Notes under the pieces: model-generated
Seen by the model: only the letters and a program-made list of their open reading frames with translations
Told to the model about the DNA's origin: nothing
Databases searched by the model: none
Position numbers and translations under genes: made by a program
Assembly (NCBI GenBank): GCA_036897485.1
Contig: JAYMTF010000436.1
Coordinates: 1 to 36,521, forward strand
Length of the DNA stretch: 36,521 bases
Direction: 5' to 3'
Source: Pelargonium nanum
Lineage: Eukaryota > Streptophyta > Magnoliopsida > Geraniales > Geraniaceae
Shown: positions 1-10,813 of the stretch, piece after piece
How positions within the stretch are numbered: the first letter of the stretch is position 1
Layout of the letters: the number at the start of each line of letters is the position of its first letter

Positions 1-1956
1 GCTGATTGTGAATTTTGGGTGGAGTGTTGGATTTTAGATTGAGCAAGTATAGATTAAGGGTTTTGAAACAGAATATTGATGGTAATATTGTTGGTCATTT
101 TATGGTTCCCGAGCTGTGTATTTGAGTTCCATATTGACCTCTGTGCTGTGTTGATTACTTTTGTGTGTGTGTGTGTGTGTGTTGTGAAAATCTGAATCAC
201 TTGTTATGGATCAGCTATTTCTTTTGGCTCTACATATATTGCTGTGTAAGGAACAATTAACTAGGTTCTATATGCATTTGAATTGTTTTTCTATGAAGAT
301 CTGTTGTTTATTGTGGGAAGTGTGATTGAAGGGCTACCTAGGACCTTCGTAGGGTTTGTTCAACTGTCCAACCGCAATTGAGATCCCTCACAAAAAATCT
401 ATACTGATTATCTCGGCTGATGGTTGCATAACTAATCGAGCTGTATGATGTAGAAAACTTCAGTTGGAATTGCTGGTTGTCTTTGTCTCTATAGAGTTGA
501 AAGACCTATTGTAGCTCCTATACAATTTGAAAAAACACCTAGTCCTGCCAGTCCTGCTCATTTGCCATGTATCTTGTTGGGGACATCTTAATCCAAATAG
601 GGTGGATTGGGTTTTGATTATTAAGGCTATTTTCCTTGTGGGCATTCTCTTAGATTCAAGTGTAATCAACAAAACCAAAAATGATAATCTATTGAATATG
701 GACTGATGAAATTACTTATATAGAATAATACTGTCCTGGGTGTGCTGAACTTTCTTATTTGAAACAGCTAAGCCTTTCAATAGCTTTTTTTTAATAGGTT
801 TTACAAAACAAAATAAAATAGTTCATTAAACCCAATTTACAATTAGATGGACTGCTATTTTCTTAGTAACACAAAACTTTACCAAACTATTCTATTGTGT
901 TACTCTAGTTGTTTCAGAATTTGATGATTTTGGATATTTTCACCGTGATTTTATCTCAAGATGGACCATCATCATGTCAAATTTAAGTTTTTTCTCAGCT
1001 TGCAGATAAGGGTGTGTTTATTGATTGACGTTCTTAAAACTTGCAGGTCAGTATGTATCTTGAATGGCTATACAAGTCCTGGTCAATTTTGGGTTCACTT
1101 GGCAAAATATTCATGTTTTAGTATTTGTCTATAATGTAAGTTAATAGTCCACTTGAAGCTCAACAATTTTTATGTAGAAATTTTAGTTTCTCCATGTGAA
1201 ATCTATGCAATGCAAGTGGCATTCATAATTTGTTGCTAATTTTGACATCATAAAATACATATCGTTTTGTTTTATTTTTTAGTAGTCAATTTTTTATTTT
1301 TTTTGTCGGTTGTATAGCTAATTCTATTAAGATGATAAATTGTGTCAGTACTTCAAGTAGATTAAAATAAAAGGATATCTTTGGATACAAATATTTTTTT
1401 ATCAATATTGTGACCTGACAATAAAGACACTAGATCCACCGAAAACCATTTAGTCTGTTTTATGAAATCAGCATATTCTCGTTCTCTACTTTACTGTGTG
1501 AATTACATTTTTTCTTTCTGTCTTGTATTCTAAATAATATATGTGTCGTAGCATATTTGTTCCATCCAATTTTGTGATGAACGGAAGTATTCTATGATTG
1601 TTGTTATGGTTGAAGTTTTGTTGTTAATCTTTCTTCTCTGTAAAAATTTAGTATGTGAAACGAGAAAGCTCCACTAACCCTTCAACTTGGTTACTTGGAG
1701 ACATGAGTTTCATCTTTGTGAAACAAACTCGTTAGAAATCACATAATACTCTTGACACATCTGATCTCCTTTCGTTTGGTCAACCACATTAGCTTAGAAA
1801 GTCAAATAGTTGATAAATTGACCGATCCTCAACTCTTCATTACATGTATATTAGTCTCCTATTTCATTTTATCGATAATTGTTACTATATATTATTGATA
1901 GTTTATGTTATGTGAAATTACTTAGTTGTAATATTTCTCTCAATTTGTTTGTGCAG
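1..1956 (+). other. Intron 1 of the HSFA1 gene (5' end outside window)
   Basis: AT-rich non-coding DNA ending in the 3' splice site TTTGTTTGTGCAG just before the HSF exon at 1957. HSF genes normally carry one intron inside the DNA-binding domain just before GFRK. The exon at 1957 starts exactly there, so this stretch is read as that intron. It contains a short TG microsatellite, and I see no coding exon in it. The first exon (start codon and first part of the DNA-binding domain) must lie upstream of the window. Confidence 0.8.
162..181. repeat. (TG)10 microsatellite
   Basis: Ten uninterrupted TG dinucleotides inside the HSF intron. This is a simple repeat with no further inferred role. Confidence 0.9.
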
Positions 1957-3141
1957 GGTTTCAGGAAGGTTGATCCAGATCGCTGGGAATTCGCAAACGA
2001 AGGGTTTTTAAGAGGTCACAAACATCTCCTGAAAAATATAAGTCGGCGAAAGCCTGCGCATGTACAAAGTAATCATCATCAACCACAACAACCTCAGATT
2101 CAGAGCACCACAGTTGGGGCCTGTGTCGAGGTGGGAAAGTTTGGGCTCGAGGAAGAGGTTGAAATTCTTAAAAGGGACAAGAATATCCTTATGCAGGAAC
2201 TTGTTCGGTTGAGGCAGCAGCAACAAACAACCGACAATCAGTTACAAACTGTTGGGCAACGCGTACAGGTAATGGAGCAACGTCAGCAACAGATCATGTC
2301 GTTTCTCGCAAAAGCCATGCAGAGTCCCGGCTTCTTTGCCCAGTTCGTTCAGCAGCAGAACGAAAGCAACAGGCGTGTCAGTGGCAGCAGTAAGAAACGA
2401 AGACTTCCCAAGCAGGAGGAAGAAAATTCAATCGGTGAGTTCGCGGCGGCGGCGGTTCACTCTCCCGATGGCCAGATTGTCAAGTACCAGCCGTCAATGA
2501 ACGAAGCTGCCAAAGCAATGGTGCGCCAAATAAAGGAAATGAATGCGTCGCCTATTTTTGAACCTTCGAGAACAAATTCAGATGGTTACAACGTGGTAGA
2601 TGCCGGGAGCTCCTCGACCCGGGCTTCGGGGGTGACCCTCTCCGAGGTCACACCAACTTCAGGGCCGTCCTTCCCTACTGACCCTTCTGAAAATCAGTCG
2701 TCTCCAGCTAAGGCGGCGGCGGCGGCGGCTCAGTATCCCGAAATGAATGTTCTTAATTCTCAGAACGACGACTCAATCCTGCTCGACTTCACTCGAATGC
2801 AAGGAATTGAGCCGGAAAACACTGTGGATATTGCAGATGTGAATTTCGTGGGGTCTGTTTTAGATGGAGACATAAGTCTAGATAGCTTCTCTCCTGATCC
2901 CGACGCTGATGGCTTGCTAGATGGGATCCCGAAGCTTCCGGGAATCAACGATGTTTTCTGGGAACAATTTCTCGCAACGAGCCCACTTACTGGGGACACG
3001 GATGAAATCAATTCAAGCACGCTGGAACCAAAGGAGCACGAGTTTCAGCTAGGGCTTGAAAATGGGTGGAACCGGAGCCCACATATGGATCATCTTACTG
3101 CACAGATGGGACTTCTCGCGTCAAACGGCAAAAGGGGGTGA
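1957..3141 (+). CDS. HSFA1: Heat stress transcription factor, class A1 (3' partial gene, last exon)
   Basis: Encodes the C-terminal 394 residues of a class A1 heat-shock factor, the master activator that binds heat-shock elements as a trimer. The exon opens with GFRKVDPDRWEFANEGFLRG, the last part of the winged-helix DNA-binding domain. A heptad-rich HR-A/B oligomerisation region follows (about 2150-2360), with the longer HR-A to HR-B spacing of class A and a very Gln-rich core. After it come a basic nuclear localisation signal (SSKKRRLPK, about 2387), an AHA activator motif (NDVFWEQFLATSPL, about 2947), and a C-terminal nuclear export signal (LTAQMGLLAS, about 3094). A (GCG)n tract encodes seven alanines near 2710. 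The start of the reading frame upstream of 1957 is intronic; phase is 0 at the acceptor. Synteny (HSFA1B or HSFA1E next to SYP21, BPA1 and CML18) supports the A1 call. Confidence 0.95.
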   Translation, partial: GFRKVDPDRWEFANEGFLRGHKHLLKNISRRKPAHVQSNHHQPQQPQIQSTTVGACVEVGKFGLEEEVEILKRDKNILMQELVRLRQQQQTTDNQLQTVGQRVQVMEQRQQQIMSFLAKAMQSPGFFAQFVQQQNESNRRVSGSSKKRRLPKQEEENSIGEFAAAAVHSPDGQIVKYQPSMNEAAKAMVRQIKEMNASPIFEPSRTNSDGYNVVDAGSSSTRASGVTLSEVTPTSGPSFPTDPSENQSSPAKAAAAAAQYPEMNVLNSQNDDSILLDFTRMQGIEPENTVDIADVNFVGSVLDGDISLDSFSPDPDADGLLDGIPKLPGINDVFWEQFLATSPLTGDTDEINSSTLEPKEHEFQLGLENGWNRSPHMDHLTAQMGLLASNGKRG

Positions 3142-4020
3142 TGTAAATAACAGTATAGGCGTCTCAATATACAGAGGTAATTCTTGTTTCACTTGTGTCT
3201 TCTATTATTCTTAGGAAGTTAGCTATATATGAATTACCTATAATATCCCTAGAAAATGTTAGTTAGAATCTTTTGCTACACCAAATGCACGAGGATACAC
3301 TGGACACTAATTCACATCTCCTTAGAGCCAACAATTTGGACTCGTACCTGTGGGCATCGGAAACCCGACCTACATTTTTTGCAAATTTGAGTTGCAATAA
3401 ATATGACCAATTTATTTTGGGTTGGCTTTTCAACTGAACCTGAAAATCTGAATTGTCATCTCTACTTCTCGATTTTTTTTCCTATAAAAAATATACATGA
3501 CACTCTTTGGGCCGAAGGGAGTATTTATACTAGTCTAGCATTTCTTTTTCCTCTTGACAATCAACTGACAATGTTACGGGTTGGGCCAAAAAGCGCTCGT
3601 GTTTTTATCGCGCAAGTGAGTATTTGGCCTGCAGCCCAATTTGGCAGTGCCTTTAGTCGACAGTGCTCTAGAATCATTGTACGCAAAACTATAGGTTATG
3701 CGAAAAGGATTGACGTTTTTCTGTTTTTAAAAAATTGTCTCCCCACTTAAAGGGACTCGAATCTACGAAATTAAAAGATTGACATTGGCGTATATTATAC
3801 TTATGTGGCGTATAGTGATGTTTACGGTTTATTTTCTAAGCTTTCGGTTTATGGTTTTTGCAGAGGATGATGCTTTTGGCTTGTGCTGCTAGGAGGATGC
3901 CAATGCAAAGCTTCGTCGTTAAAAGACGGACTACCACGGGTTAGAAAAAGAAGCCTATAGAAACTCTTACTAACCTTTCTCTGTATTTTAATAATTTCGC
4001 TGTGTACGGTTCTTGGTAAC
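3142..4020 (+). other. Probable 3' UTR of HSFA1 with a 3'-UTR intron
   Basis: The stop codon is followed by 35 nt and then a GTAATT donor at 3177. A matching pyrimidine-rich TTTTTGCAG acceptor ends at 3863. The exon after it (3864 to about 4020) looks like transcribed leader or trailer sequence and ends in TTTAATAATTT-type A/T-rich signals. A 687-nt intron in the 3' UTR is inferred from these sites only. The exon at 3864 also holds a short open frame ending at TAG near 3943, which could be an alternative C-terminus if other splice sites are used. Confidence 0.4.
3323..3464. mobile_element. Old hAT-type MITE (TAGAGC family)
   Basis: Starts TAGAGCCAACAATTTGGA and ends AATTGTCATCTCTA, giving inverted ends of the hAT type (TAGAGNTGNCAA). 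The internal sequence (ACTCGTACCTGTGGGCATC) matches the family copies at 6525, 16640 and 22839. Flanking octamers catctcct and cttctcga agree at 5 of 8 positions, so the element is old or the target duplication is decayed. Confidence 0.55.
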
Positions 4021-4047
4021 AACAACCCTCTTTACCATTACATATAA

Positions 4048-4185
4048 GGTACCGTCTTAGATTATAATTTTGGTTCAGGAATGAGAATTGAGAATGAGAT
4101 AGAGATCATCATGTTTGGATCTCATTCTCATTCTTAATTTCTCATTCCCGTTCAAAAATTTCTAATCCATAGTCCAAACGCTACC
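4048..4185. mobile_element. Tourist-like MITE, copy 1
   Basis: A 138-bp element with ends GGTACCGTCTTAGATTA and the inverted CCAAACGCTACC, flanked on both sides by the trinucleotide TAA. The centre is nearly palindromic (GAGAATGAGA against TCTCATTCTCATTC). Three-base TWA-type target sites and GG...GTTTGG ends fit PIF/Harbinger (Tourist) MITEs. Relatives lie at 8006, 28998 and 29348. Confidence 0.7.
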
Positions 4186-4188
4186 TAA

Positions 4189-5001
4189 TGTCGATCACAG
4201 TGTAGTCCATTATCAAGTAGTATCAACTATCAAATCTATCCCTTGATGATAGCAGTAGGAGGAGCCGGAGCGGGAAATACTTTGCAGCGATATCAATTAC
4301 ACAAATCGTTGTATACAAATATTTATATAGTTATATCTGTTTTTTTATTTATCTTCTCTGGCTTTCTCTGTGGTGTACTCTCATTCAGGTTTGAGAAAAT
4401 TGAGTGGCAGATAACTAGGAGTATCTATATTATTCAGTTGTGGCATATCAAAAGAACCACAGGTTCCACTGCTATTTCCTCTTCTTAGAACTTGTAAGGC
4501 AATTTGCTGATAAATATATTATAGTTTTATTTGCACAATAAACTTTCTTTATTTTTTTTTGTTTTCAAAAAAAAAAAATATTACACCGTTCAATATTCAA
4601 ATCTCTTTTATTTTTTCCAACACAAACCAAACCATTGTTCTTGTTTTTCATTTCAATTTTTATTACAACAAATTTTACACACAAACAGTTAATCTAAACT
4701 GTCCCAAATCTCTAAATTGTGTTCTACATTAAACAGCAACCAGCATCTACGTGTTTTTAAATCAACAAACCCAAAAATAATAATCTATTCTCTAAGATTT
4801 GTGGAAAATAAGAGTCTAAAAGAATGTTTATTTTATGTTAATGAATGATGATCGTCCTTGAATTATATGATGTCCATACAAATTTGACTTAGACTCACTC
4901 AAAACCAGGTTGACCAGAGAGCTCTTTCGGAAAATTGTGAGACTAAGCCTTCATTTTTGATAATTTACATCTTGAATCACACAAATTTTGAATTTTCCAG
5001 C
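4189..5001. other. Convergent intergenic region between HSFA1 and SYP21
   Basis: The 3' ends of the two convergent genes meet here. The SYP21 3' UTR should lie in the right half on the minus strand. A foldable T8/A12 pair sits at 4551-4580. An open frame at 4243-4488 has no recognisable protein features and is not called as a gene. Confidence 0.6.
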
Positions 5002-8000
5002 TCAGGCTAAGACTACTATGACCACAATGATCAGAATGATTCCAAATATCACCATAAGCAAACACATCTGCACCAACAGTTTATGAAAAAGAATGTGTGT
5101 TAAAAAAACATAAAAAAGGAAATATAATACTCTCTCTTCCAAAATAAATACTCTCTCTGTCTCGTCTTCAAAACGCATATTTAGCGGTGGAGTATTTCTA
5201 CGTCTTTTCATAAGACATTTTTTTTAGCCTTAATCAAATACCTCGTTCAAGCTGAGTGCAAAAGTATTAAGCCGAACAGAGGCCGGACAATTTTAGGCTT
5301 GGGTCGACTTTATTACACCCCTATACCAGTTTCTAAGTTGTTATTGCCATAACCAAAATTCGACTAAACCAAAATGGAAAAGGAAAGCATAATAGGAAAA
5401 AGAAATGATAATAGGAATTGAAATTTACCAGAGATGAACTAGTTTTTTGGCTCTTGGCGGCTTTCTTAAGTTGAGATGTAGCTTGGTTAGTTGAAGCATG
5501 GGAGCTCTCAATATTAGAGCTGATGTCATCTGAAAGCAATTTATGTTTAGCATTTTGTGGGTTAACCTATCAAAATGGACCCTGAACTAGAAGAACCCGA
5601 CTAATTCGGTCATGAACTAATTGTATACTAAAACGGTCCTCCAACTATTGAAATCCGACTAAAATCATCCCTTACTAAACTTTTATGTAACGAAAGTCAT
5701 TGTCGGGGACTATTTTGGACGGTTTCCAATAGTTACGGGACTATTTCAGCATAACATTACTTTATGGACCAAACTGAACAAGTACTGATATTTCAGAACC
5801 ATTTTGGTAGTTTTTCCGCATTTTGTGTGATACGGAGAATTCAGAAAGCGAGAAACATAAAAGGAAAAAAAATATATATGCTTACCGATCATAATTCCTT
5901 GGTCATGAACCAGCACAGCTAGATCTTTGAAAATCTCATTTACCTCGCTGATCTGATGCTGGATTTCTTTGATACCTTGCTCTCGCTCTTCAATTATAGC
6001 TTCGTTGAATACTATTTCGTTGTCCAAATGCAACACGTCTTGTCTGGAGATAATTAGTAGGCGCATTATAAATATAGATTCCCATTGCATATTGTTAATG
6101 TGTAAATTTAAAGTTGGCCTTCAACTATCAATTTGAACTTTAAGTTGAGTTCGTCCTCTACATGTACCATAAAAGGTTTTGATCCGGGCCTAGGCCTAAT
6201 TAGACAGCTCTCTTGAGGTCTTCGGTCCACATGCAGACGTACATCAGTACATGCTTGCATGTGAGGAGTGTTGAGTGAAAAATAGTAAAAGACCCCGATA
6301 GTGCATGTATCGAGCCCACAATTGAAAAAAAAAATATTGTATAAGATTTGCACATGAAGGGGAGTGATGTAATTGATAGAAAGAAGTCTCACGTGAATAA
6401 AATATGAAAAAAAAAATAGTTATATAAAAGTGTAAGTTAAACTCCACTAGTAATATTGATCTTTTAGTATGAGAATCCAAGCCTCTTTTATATGTAGCTC
6501 TATATTAAAATTAACACATCCGTTTTGAGCTGACAATTTGGACTTGAACCCGCAGGCACCCGATACCATTTTTGCAAGTTCAGATTGCATAAAATAGACC
6601 CGATCAATTTTTGGGTTGGATTAGGCAAGCCCACACATTTTACACGTGAAACCCGAAATCCGCAACCCGCACCCCTTTTGGGTCAGGTTCTGGTTAGGTC
6701 TTTCCAAACCAAACCCGAGTTGTCAGCTCTACCTTGTCAATGTTAATTATTATATGTAAGTTCCCCATTTCAAGATAATCAATGAGAATATAAATTATGT
6801 AATTAAGACCTTTACATCAGGAGGTATTTTATTGTTTGTGTTAGAAATAAGTCGATGTTATGCGAAAATGCTTACCTTTTGGACTCTAACAGAAGAGCTT
6901 GTTGTTTGCGATTTTCACGACTATCTGAGGATCTTATCTCCAGCTCATGGTCAGTATAGCTGCATAATATTTAATGAAACATGTCAGATGAAGAATGGAA
7001 GTTAAAATCACATAGTATATACATGAGAACAATTGAAGCCACATATCAACAAGCTTTTACGAAAAAGTTGAGATTACTGGTCATGGCAACTCAGATAACT
7101 CCTTGAATATTCTCATTGTTGCAAAGAACATATATAGACATGTGAAGGTGTTTTAGATGTTTATAAAACTTTACCTAGATGGGTGAACTTCTTTGGGAAC
7201 AAATGGCGCGTATGTGGTTTCCCTCTCAGCTGCTAACCTTTGAGCCTTTTGAAATTCTTTCAGAACTGTTTGGAAATCTTTCGCAAGCTTAGCATCACCG
7301 ATTTTCTTGGCAGCCTGCAGTTAATAAAGAAAAAAAAAACTCAAGACCCGATGTCATTATGCCAACCCAACCCCCCATCTCCCCTCTGTCGTCTCTAACA
7401 ACAGGGTCCAAATATTATTACTATAAAGATGAAAGGAGGGCACCAGAAATATCCATTGCATAACCACTTACGCTAACTTCTGTGTGCTGATCGGTTTCGC
7501 TAGCTTGCTTAAGTTTAGCAGAAGTATCTTTTACCAATTGCCCAATATGTTGCCTTGTCTTATGCCTGAAAATAGGGTCATGGACAGTGTAAGTACAAAG
7601 ATTGAACAAAATGATAATTGGTTATGCAACAGCCATTCCATCTACAGTACCATAAGAAATAAATCATCAAAATTCCATAGTAGCGCTCTATATATCATCA
7701 TTTTTGTTGCTACTAATGCACGTTTTAAATGGAAGCAACAGTGACACAATATACACAGGAGTGTAAGCTTTCAGGGGAGGAACAAGCAAGCTGTTACGGT
7801 AACTGTATATAAGTACAAGCAAAACAACCAACTTCCCAAGAAGAGGTGGAGCTAATGTCAATTTTTGAAAATCAATTTCCATTAAGTTTTACATCCGGAA
7901 GACCAACTTCTTGTTACAATGAACATTTGACAACAACTCATTCAAACAAATAACTAAGGACAAGCTTGCACTAGTGGTTGGCACTCGGTAGTCAATATTA

Positions 8001-9657
8001 ATTCAGGGAGCGTTTGGATTAAAAAGAAATTGGAAGTAGAATGAGAATAAAAATTAATCTAGTTCCCATTCCAGTCATTATCATGACCAAAAAAATCATT
8101 ATCCAAACATGAATTTAGAAAATCTCATTCTCATTCTTGATTCTCATTTTTGAACAAAAAATCTAATCCAAACGCTACCTCACTTATATAAACCTTAAGA
8201 TAAACAATGGTGGCTTACTGATAGTGCATATCTCATATATAAATCACGGGAACACGGTGTCTACCTTTTTTTTTACATTCCTAAAATGTTGATCATATAG
8301 GATATACAACCATAGAGGCAAACCCAAACTCCTTGCATATATAAAGAGTCGAGCAATAAGCAACATTTAAGCTTTGTTTGGGTAAAAGTAATGTTAAAAT
8401 TGTCAACGAGGCTGAGTAAAAAGCCAACAAATTATCTGAGAAGTTCTATCCATTTATTCCAAACAGAGCCTCCAAAACCTACTCGTGATAAGAGAGCTAA
8501 ATAAAAAATAATCATATTTTTTGAGACAATCGATGCACATTAAACAATGTTGATGCTTATAAAAAGGATTACATTGCCAAACACCTAACAAAAACAAAGC
8601 AAAAACACGGAAAACGATTACGATAAAAATAAAAATAAAAATATCTAAGTATAATCTTCAATTAGCTCGGGAATCGATATCAATCTGAATCTCGTGCTAA
8701 TTTGACAAAAACAAAGCATTCTATTTTTCAGGAACATCATCAGAATTCAATTAATTTACTGTGCCTCAGAAGAACTAAAACACACAAAAATAGCTGGAGA
8801 TCACTCTAATCTAGGCTAATTTGTGAAGAAAAACAAAAACAAAAACATCATTGTTGCTGTCAAAACATCTTCACAATTGAATTAACCCTACAGCAGAAGA
8901 ACAGCTAAAACACAAAATTAGCTCTAGATCACTCCAATCTAAAGTTAGTATGAGAAACACAAATACATTATTATGTTGCTAGTAAAAAAAAATTACAAGT
9001 GAATTGACAGTACCTTAGAAGAATAGCTAAAACGCCAAAACACACACAAAACTAGCTAGAAATCACTCTAATCCAGAGCTAATTTGAGAAGAAGAAAAAA
9101 ACGTGTTAAAACATCATCACAATTGAATTGACGGTACCTTAGAATAACAACTAGAACACACACAAACACACAAACAGCTCGATATCAATCTAATCTAACG
9201 TTAATTTGAAAAGAACATAAACATCTTCGTTGTTCCTTCAACATCAACACAATTGAACTGACCTTACCATAGAAGAACAGCCAAAAAAACACAGAACAAT
9301 TTTCAGTAGACATAAATCAAAATCAACAGCACAATCAAGTACTCACATCAATCAACAGCGTCAAAGAAGTTCCAAAAAATACTAGAACACAAAAATCAAA
9401 CGAACAATAGAAATTAATTCGAGAAGAGAAGAGAAGACTCACAGCTTCTCGCGGAGCTCAAAGGTGTCCTTATGCGTACCAAGCGAATTGACGAGGCGGC
9501 TGAAGGATGCAACCGCCGTGTTGATTTGAAAGATTCCGGCGGCGACGGCCTGAGACGGCTCAAGTTGCTGCAACTGCCTCTCTCTGGCGTACCACGACTG
9601 CCTCTGGCTCTGGCCAACCGCCACGCGCCTACCTGCCTCCAGATCTTGGAAGCTCAT
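5002..9657 (-). CDS. SYP21: Qa-SNARE syntaxin of plants, SYP21/SYP22 (PEP12) type
   Basis: Prevacuolar/vacuolar t-SNARE for membrane fusion on the late endosome and vacuole. Seven exons on the minus strand, all GT-AG: 9657-9443, 7565-7472, 7314-7175, 6959-6876, 6043-5886, 5529-5429, 5067-5002, giving 858 nt and 285 aa. The N-terminus [10 protein letters not shown] is diagnostic for the SYP2 group. An Habc-type helical bundle follows ([31 protein letters not shown]). The SNARE motif covers about residues 195-258, with the zero-layer glutamine Q226 in [11 protein letters not shown] hydrophobic tail anchor (residues 265-285, [20 protein letters not shown]) ends the protein, and the last exon encodes only this anchor. 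Details such as [11 protein letters not shown] and [11 protein letters not shown] resemble SYP21 most, and synteny agrees, but SYP22 is close. Introns 1, 4 and 5 carry repeats or MITEs. Confidence 0.96.
5571..5807. mobile_element. Foldback MITE filling SYP21 intron 5
   Basis: A 237-bp element that is an imperfect inverted repeat along almost its whole length. The left end CAAAATGGACCCTGAAC pairs with the right end CAGAACCATTTTGG, and the inner arms (about 5628-5673 and 5705-5750) pair around a short loop. It occupies most of the 356-nt intron 5, so the pre-mRNA should carry a long hairpin. The inner arm consensus (CCAACTATTGAAAnCCGAC) recurs at 16180-16637. Confidence 0.75.
6525..6731. mobile_element. 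hAT-type MITE (TAGAGC family) in SYP21 intron 4
   Basis: A 207-bp element with inverted ends TTGAGCTGACAA and TTGTCAGCTCTA. The interior is rich in AACCCG/GGGTTGG words, as in the 22839 copy. No convincing 8-bp target duplication remains. It sits wholly within intron 4 (6044-6875). Confidence 0.65.
8006..8179. mobile_element. Tourist-like MITE, copy 2, in SYP21 intron 1
   Basis: A 174-bp element bounded by GGGAGCGTTTGGATTA and TAATCCAAACGCTACC, 15 of 16 inverted, with TCA on both flanks. This is the best-preserved copy of the family in the window, and it carries the same CATTCTCATTCTTGATTCTC interior. Confidence 0.75.
8660..9290 (-). repeat. About five tandem ~125-bp units in SYP21 intron 1
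   Basis: The start of the recurring landmark AATTGAATTGACNGTACCTTAG falls near 8744, 8874, 8999, 9121 and 9250 (spacing 123-130 bp). Each is followed by AAGAACAGCTAAAACACA and then GATCACTCTAATC and GCTAATTTG. Units are diverged (many substitutions and small indels), so this is an old promoter-proximal tandem array, not a recent satellite. It lies 150-800 nt inside the intron from the exon 1 donor. Confidence 0.8.
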
Positions 9658-9743
9658 GGTGAATTCGCTCGGAGATTCAGAAAAAAATCTCGATCTAGAA
9701 GCTTCTGGTCTCTTCTTCGTCTTGTTCTTCAAGTTCTGGTCGG

Positions 9744-9758
9744 AGGAGAGAGAGAGAG
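9744..9758 (-). promoter_or_regulatory. CT-rich Y patch near the SYP21 transcription start
   Basis: On the minus strand this is an uninterrupted (TC)n tract about 90 nt before the SYP21 start codon, the usual position of pyrimidine patches in plant core promoters. No clear TATA box is seen at the expected distance. The transcription start is inferred, not mapped. Confidence 0.45.
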
Positions 9759-9863
9759 TTTTTGGCGATGAGAGAAATGGAATTGAGAAAGCGTGGAAGT
9801 TTGTTTTGTCTTCCTTTTTAACTGTTCCTTGCTATTGCTTGCTTCCAAGTCAATGTGGAAATT

Positions 9864-10095
9864 GCGGGAGGAAATTTCCGTGGGCCCCGCTGGAAAATAA
9901 GGTGAAATTTTTGGGAATTTCGCTGTTTGGCAATTTGGTTGGGTTGGTTCTCTCAGCAGTTTCGGTTCATAAAATGGGGTTTCTGAGCTGGCCCCGCACA
10001 CTCGCGGTTGGCATCTTTCGAGCTTTGTTCACAGTAAAAAAGCCTTCACCTCTCTTAGCAGTTTCGGTTCGTTTGAGAGTATTTGACGGATAGAT
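9864..10095. repeat. Upstream segmental duplication, copy 1
   Basis: Shares ordered blocks with 10814-11142: GGAAATTTCCGT, GAAAATAA, GTGTTTGGCAATT-type, GGTTGG-TCTGGTTCTCT-type, TTTGACGGATAGAT. The offset is about 950 bp. This copy lies in the SYP21 promoter and was interrupted by a SINE fragment at 9969-10051. Confidence 0.75.
9969..10051 (-). mobile_element. 5'-truncated SINE (family A) fragment with target duplication
   Basis: An 83-bp insert containing CTGAGCTGGCCCCGCA and CTCGCGGTTGGCATCTTT, which matches the 3' part of the full SINE copies at 31835-33773 read on the minus strand. It is flanked by ctctcagcagtttcggttc (9950-9968) and ctcttagcagtttcggttc (10052-10070), an 18/19 target-site duplication. 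Confidence 0.75.
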
Positions 10096-10531
10096 TAAGG
10101 AAAGTGTTTTATTTTACCAAACTCTATTTTTGTTACAATTTGATTTTTCAAAGCGGGGGCGGACTCTAAGTTTTGCAAATAGCAAATTGCATTTTTTTCT
10201 AGTTAAGATAGTGAGTTCTTGTTTGGTTGCAAATTAAGGTGTTGTTAGGATTTGAAAAACAACGACAATGTAGATTTGCGGTAAGTTTTCCGATTGGTGT
10301 GTGCGCGAGACAACTGGAGGTATGTGCTGGTAATGACGGTTTGCATAAAAGGTGAATGCGGCTTGGAATATGGTGGTTCGGTCAGAGACATCTAAACAAC
10401 CTTCCAGTTTATCGAAACATATGGTCCGGTGGTGGCAATGGGTGGTCGGCAGAGACCTTCTCATAATCGTCTTAAGCTTCATGTGCAATCGATTCGTTGT
10501 CAGTTGATCAGACTCTTCAAGCTAAGGGGAA

Positions 10532-10604
10532 AGGATTACAGTGCATTCGACTTGATTATTTAGAATGACGTGGAGGATTACAGTGTTTTCGACTTGATTA
10601 TTCA
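10532..10604. repeat. Two-copy 42-bp tandem repeat
   Basis: AGGATTACAGTGCATTCGAC at 10532 and AGGATTACAGTGTTTTCGAC at 10574, each followed by TTGATTATT. Short local duplication in the intergenic DNA between SYP21 and BPA1. Confidence 0.8.
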
Positions 10605-10813
10605 TGATGCTTTAGTCATTATGACTCAATTTTGTACTATTAATTGTTTAATTGCGGATTAGTTTGTGAATCGAATGATTCATGAGTTAATTAGGTCATC
10701 GATTATCAAATTTGTTTGGATGAATTGATCCTGAAACTCATAAACTCCTAGTTGATTTTATATGTTTTTGTTATCGTCTAATAATTATTTTTTTATAGAA
10801 GATTTGTGTAAAT

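Noticed and set aside
3403..3750. A 115-codon open frame downstream of HSFA1
   Set aside because: It begins inside a hAT-type MITE and has no domain, signal or codon pattern of a gene.
9472..10093. Plus-strand open frames across SYP21 exon 1 and its promoter
   Set aside because: They are antisense to the SYP21 start exon and run into duplicated, SINE-bearing DNA; no recognisable protein.
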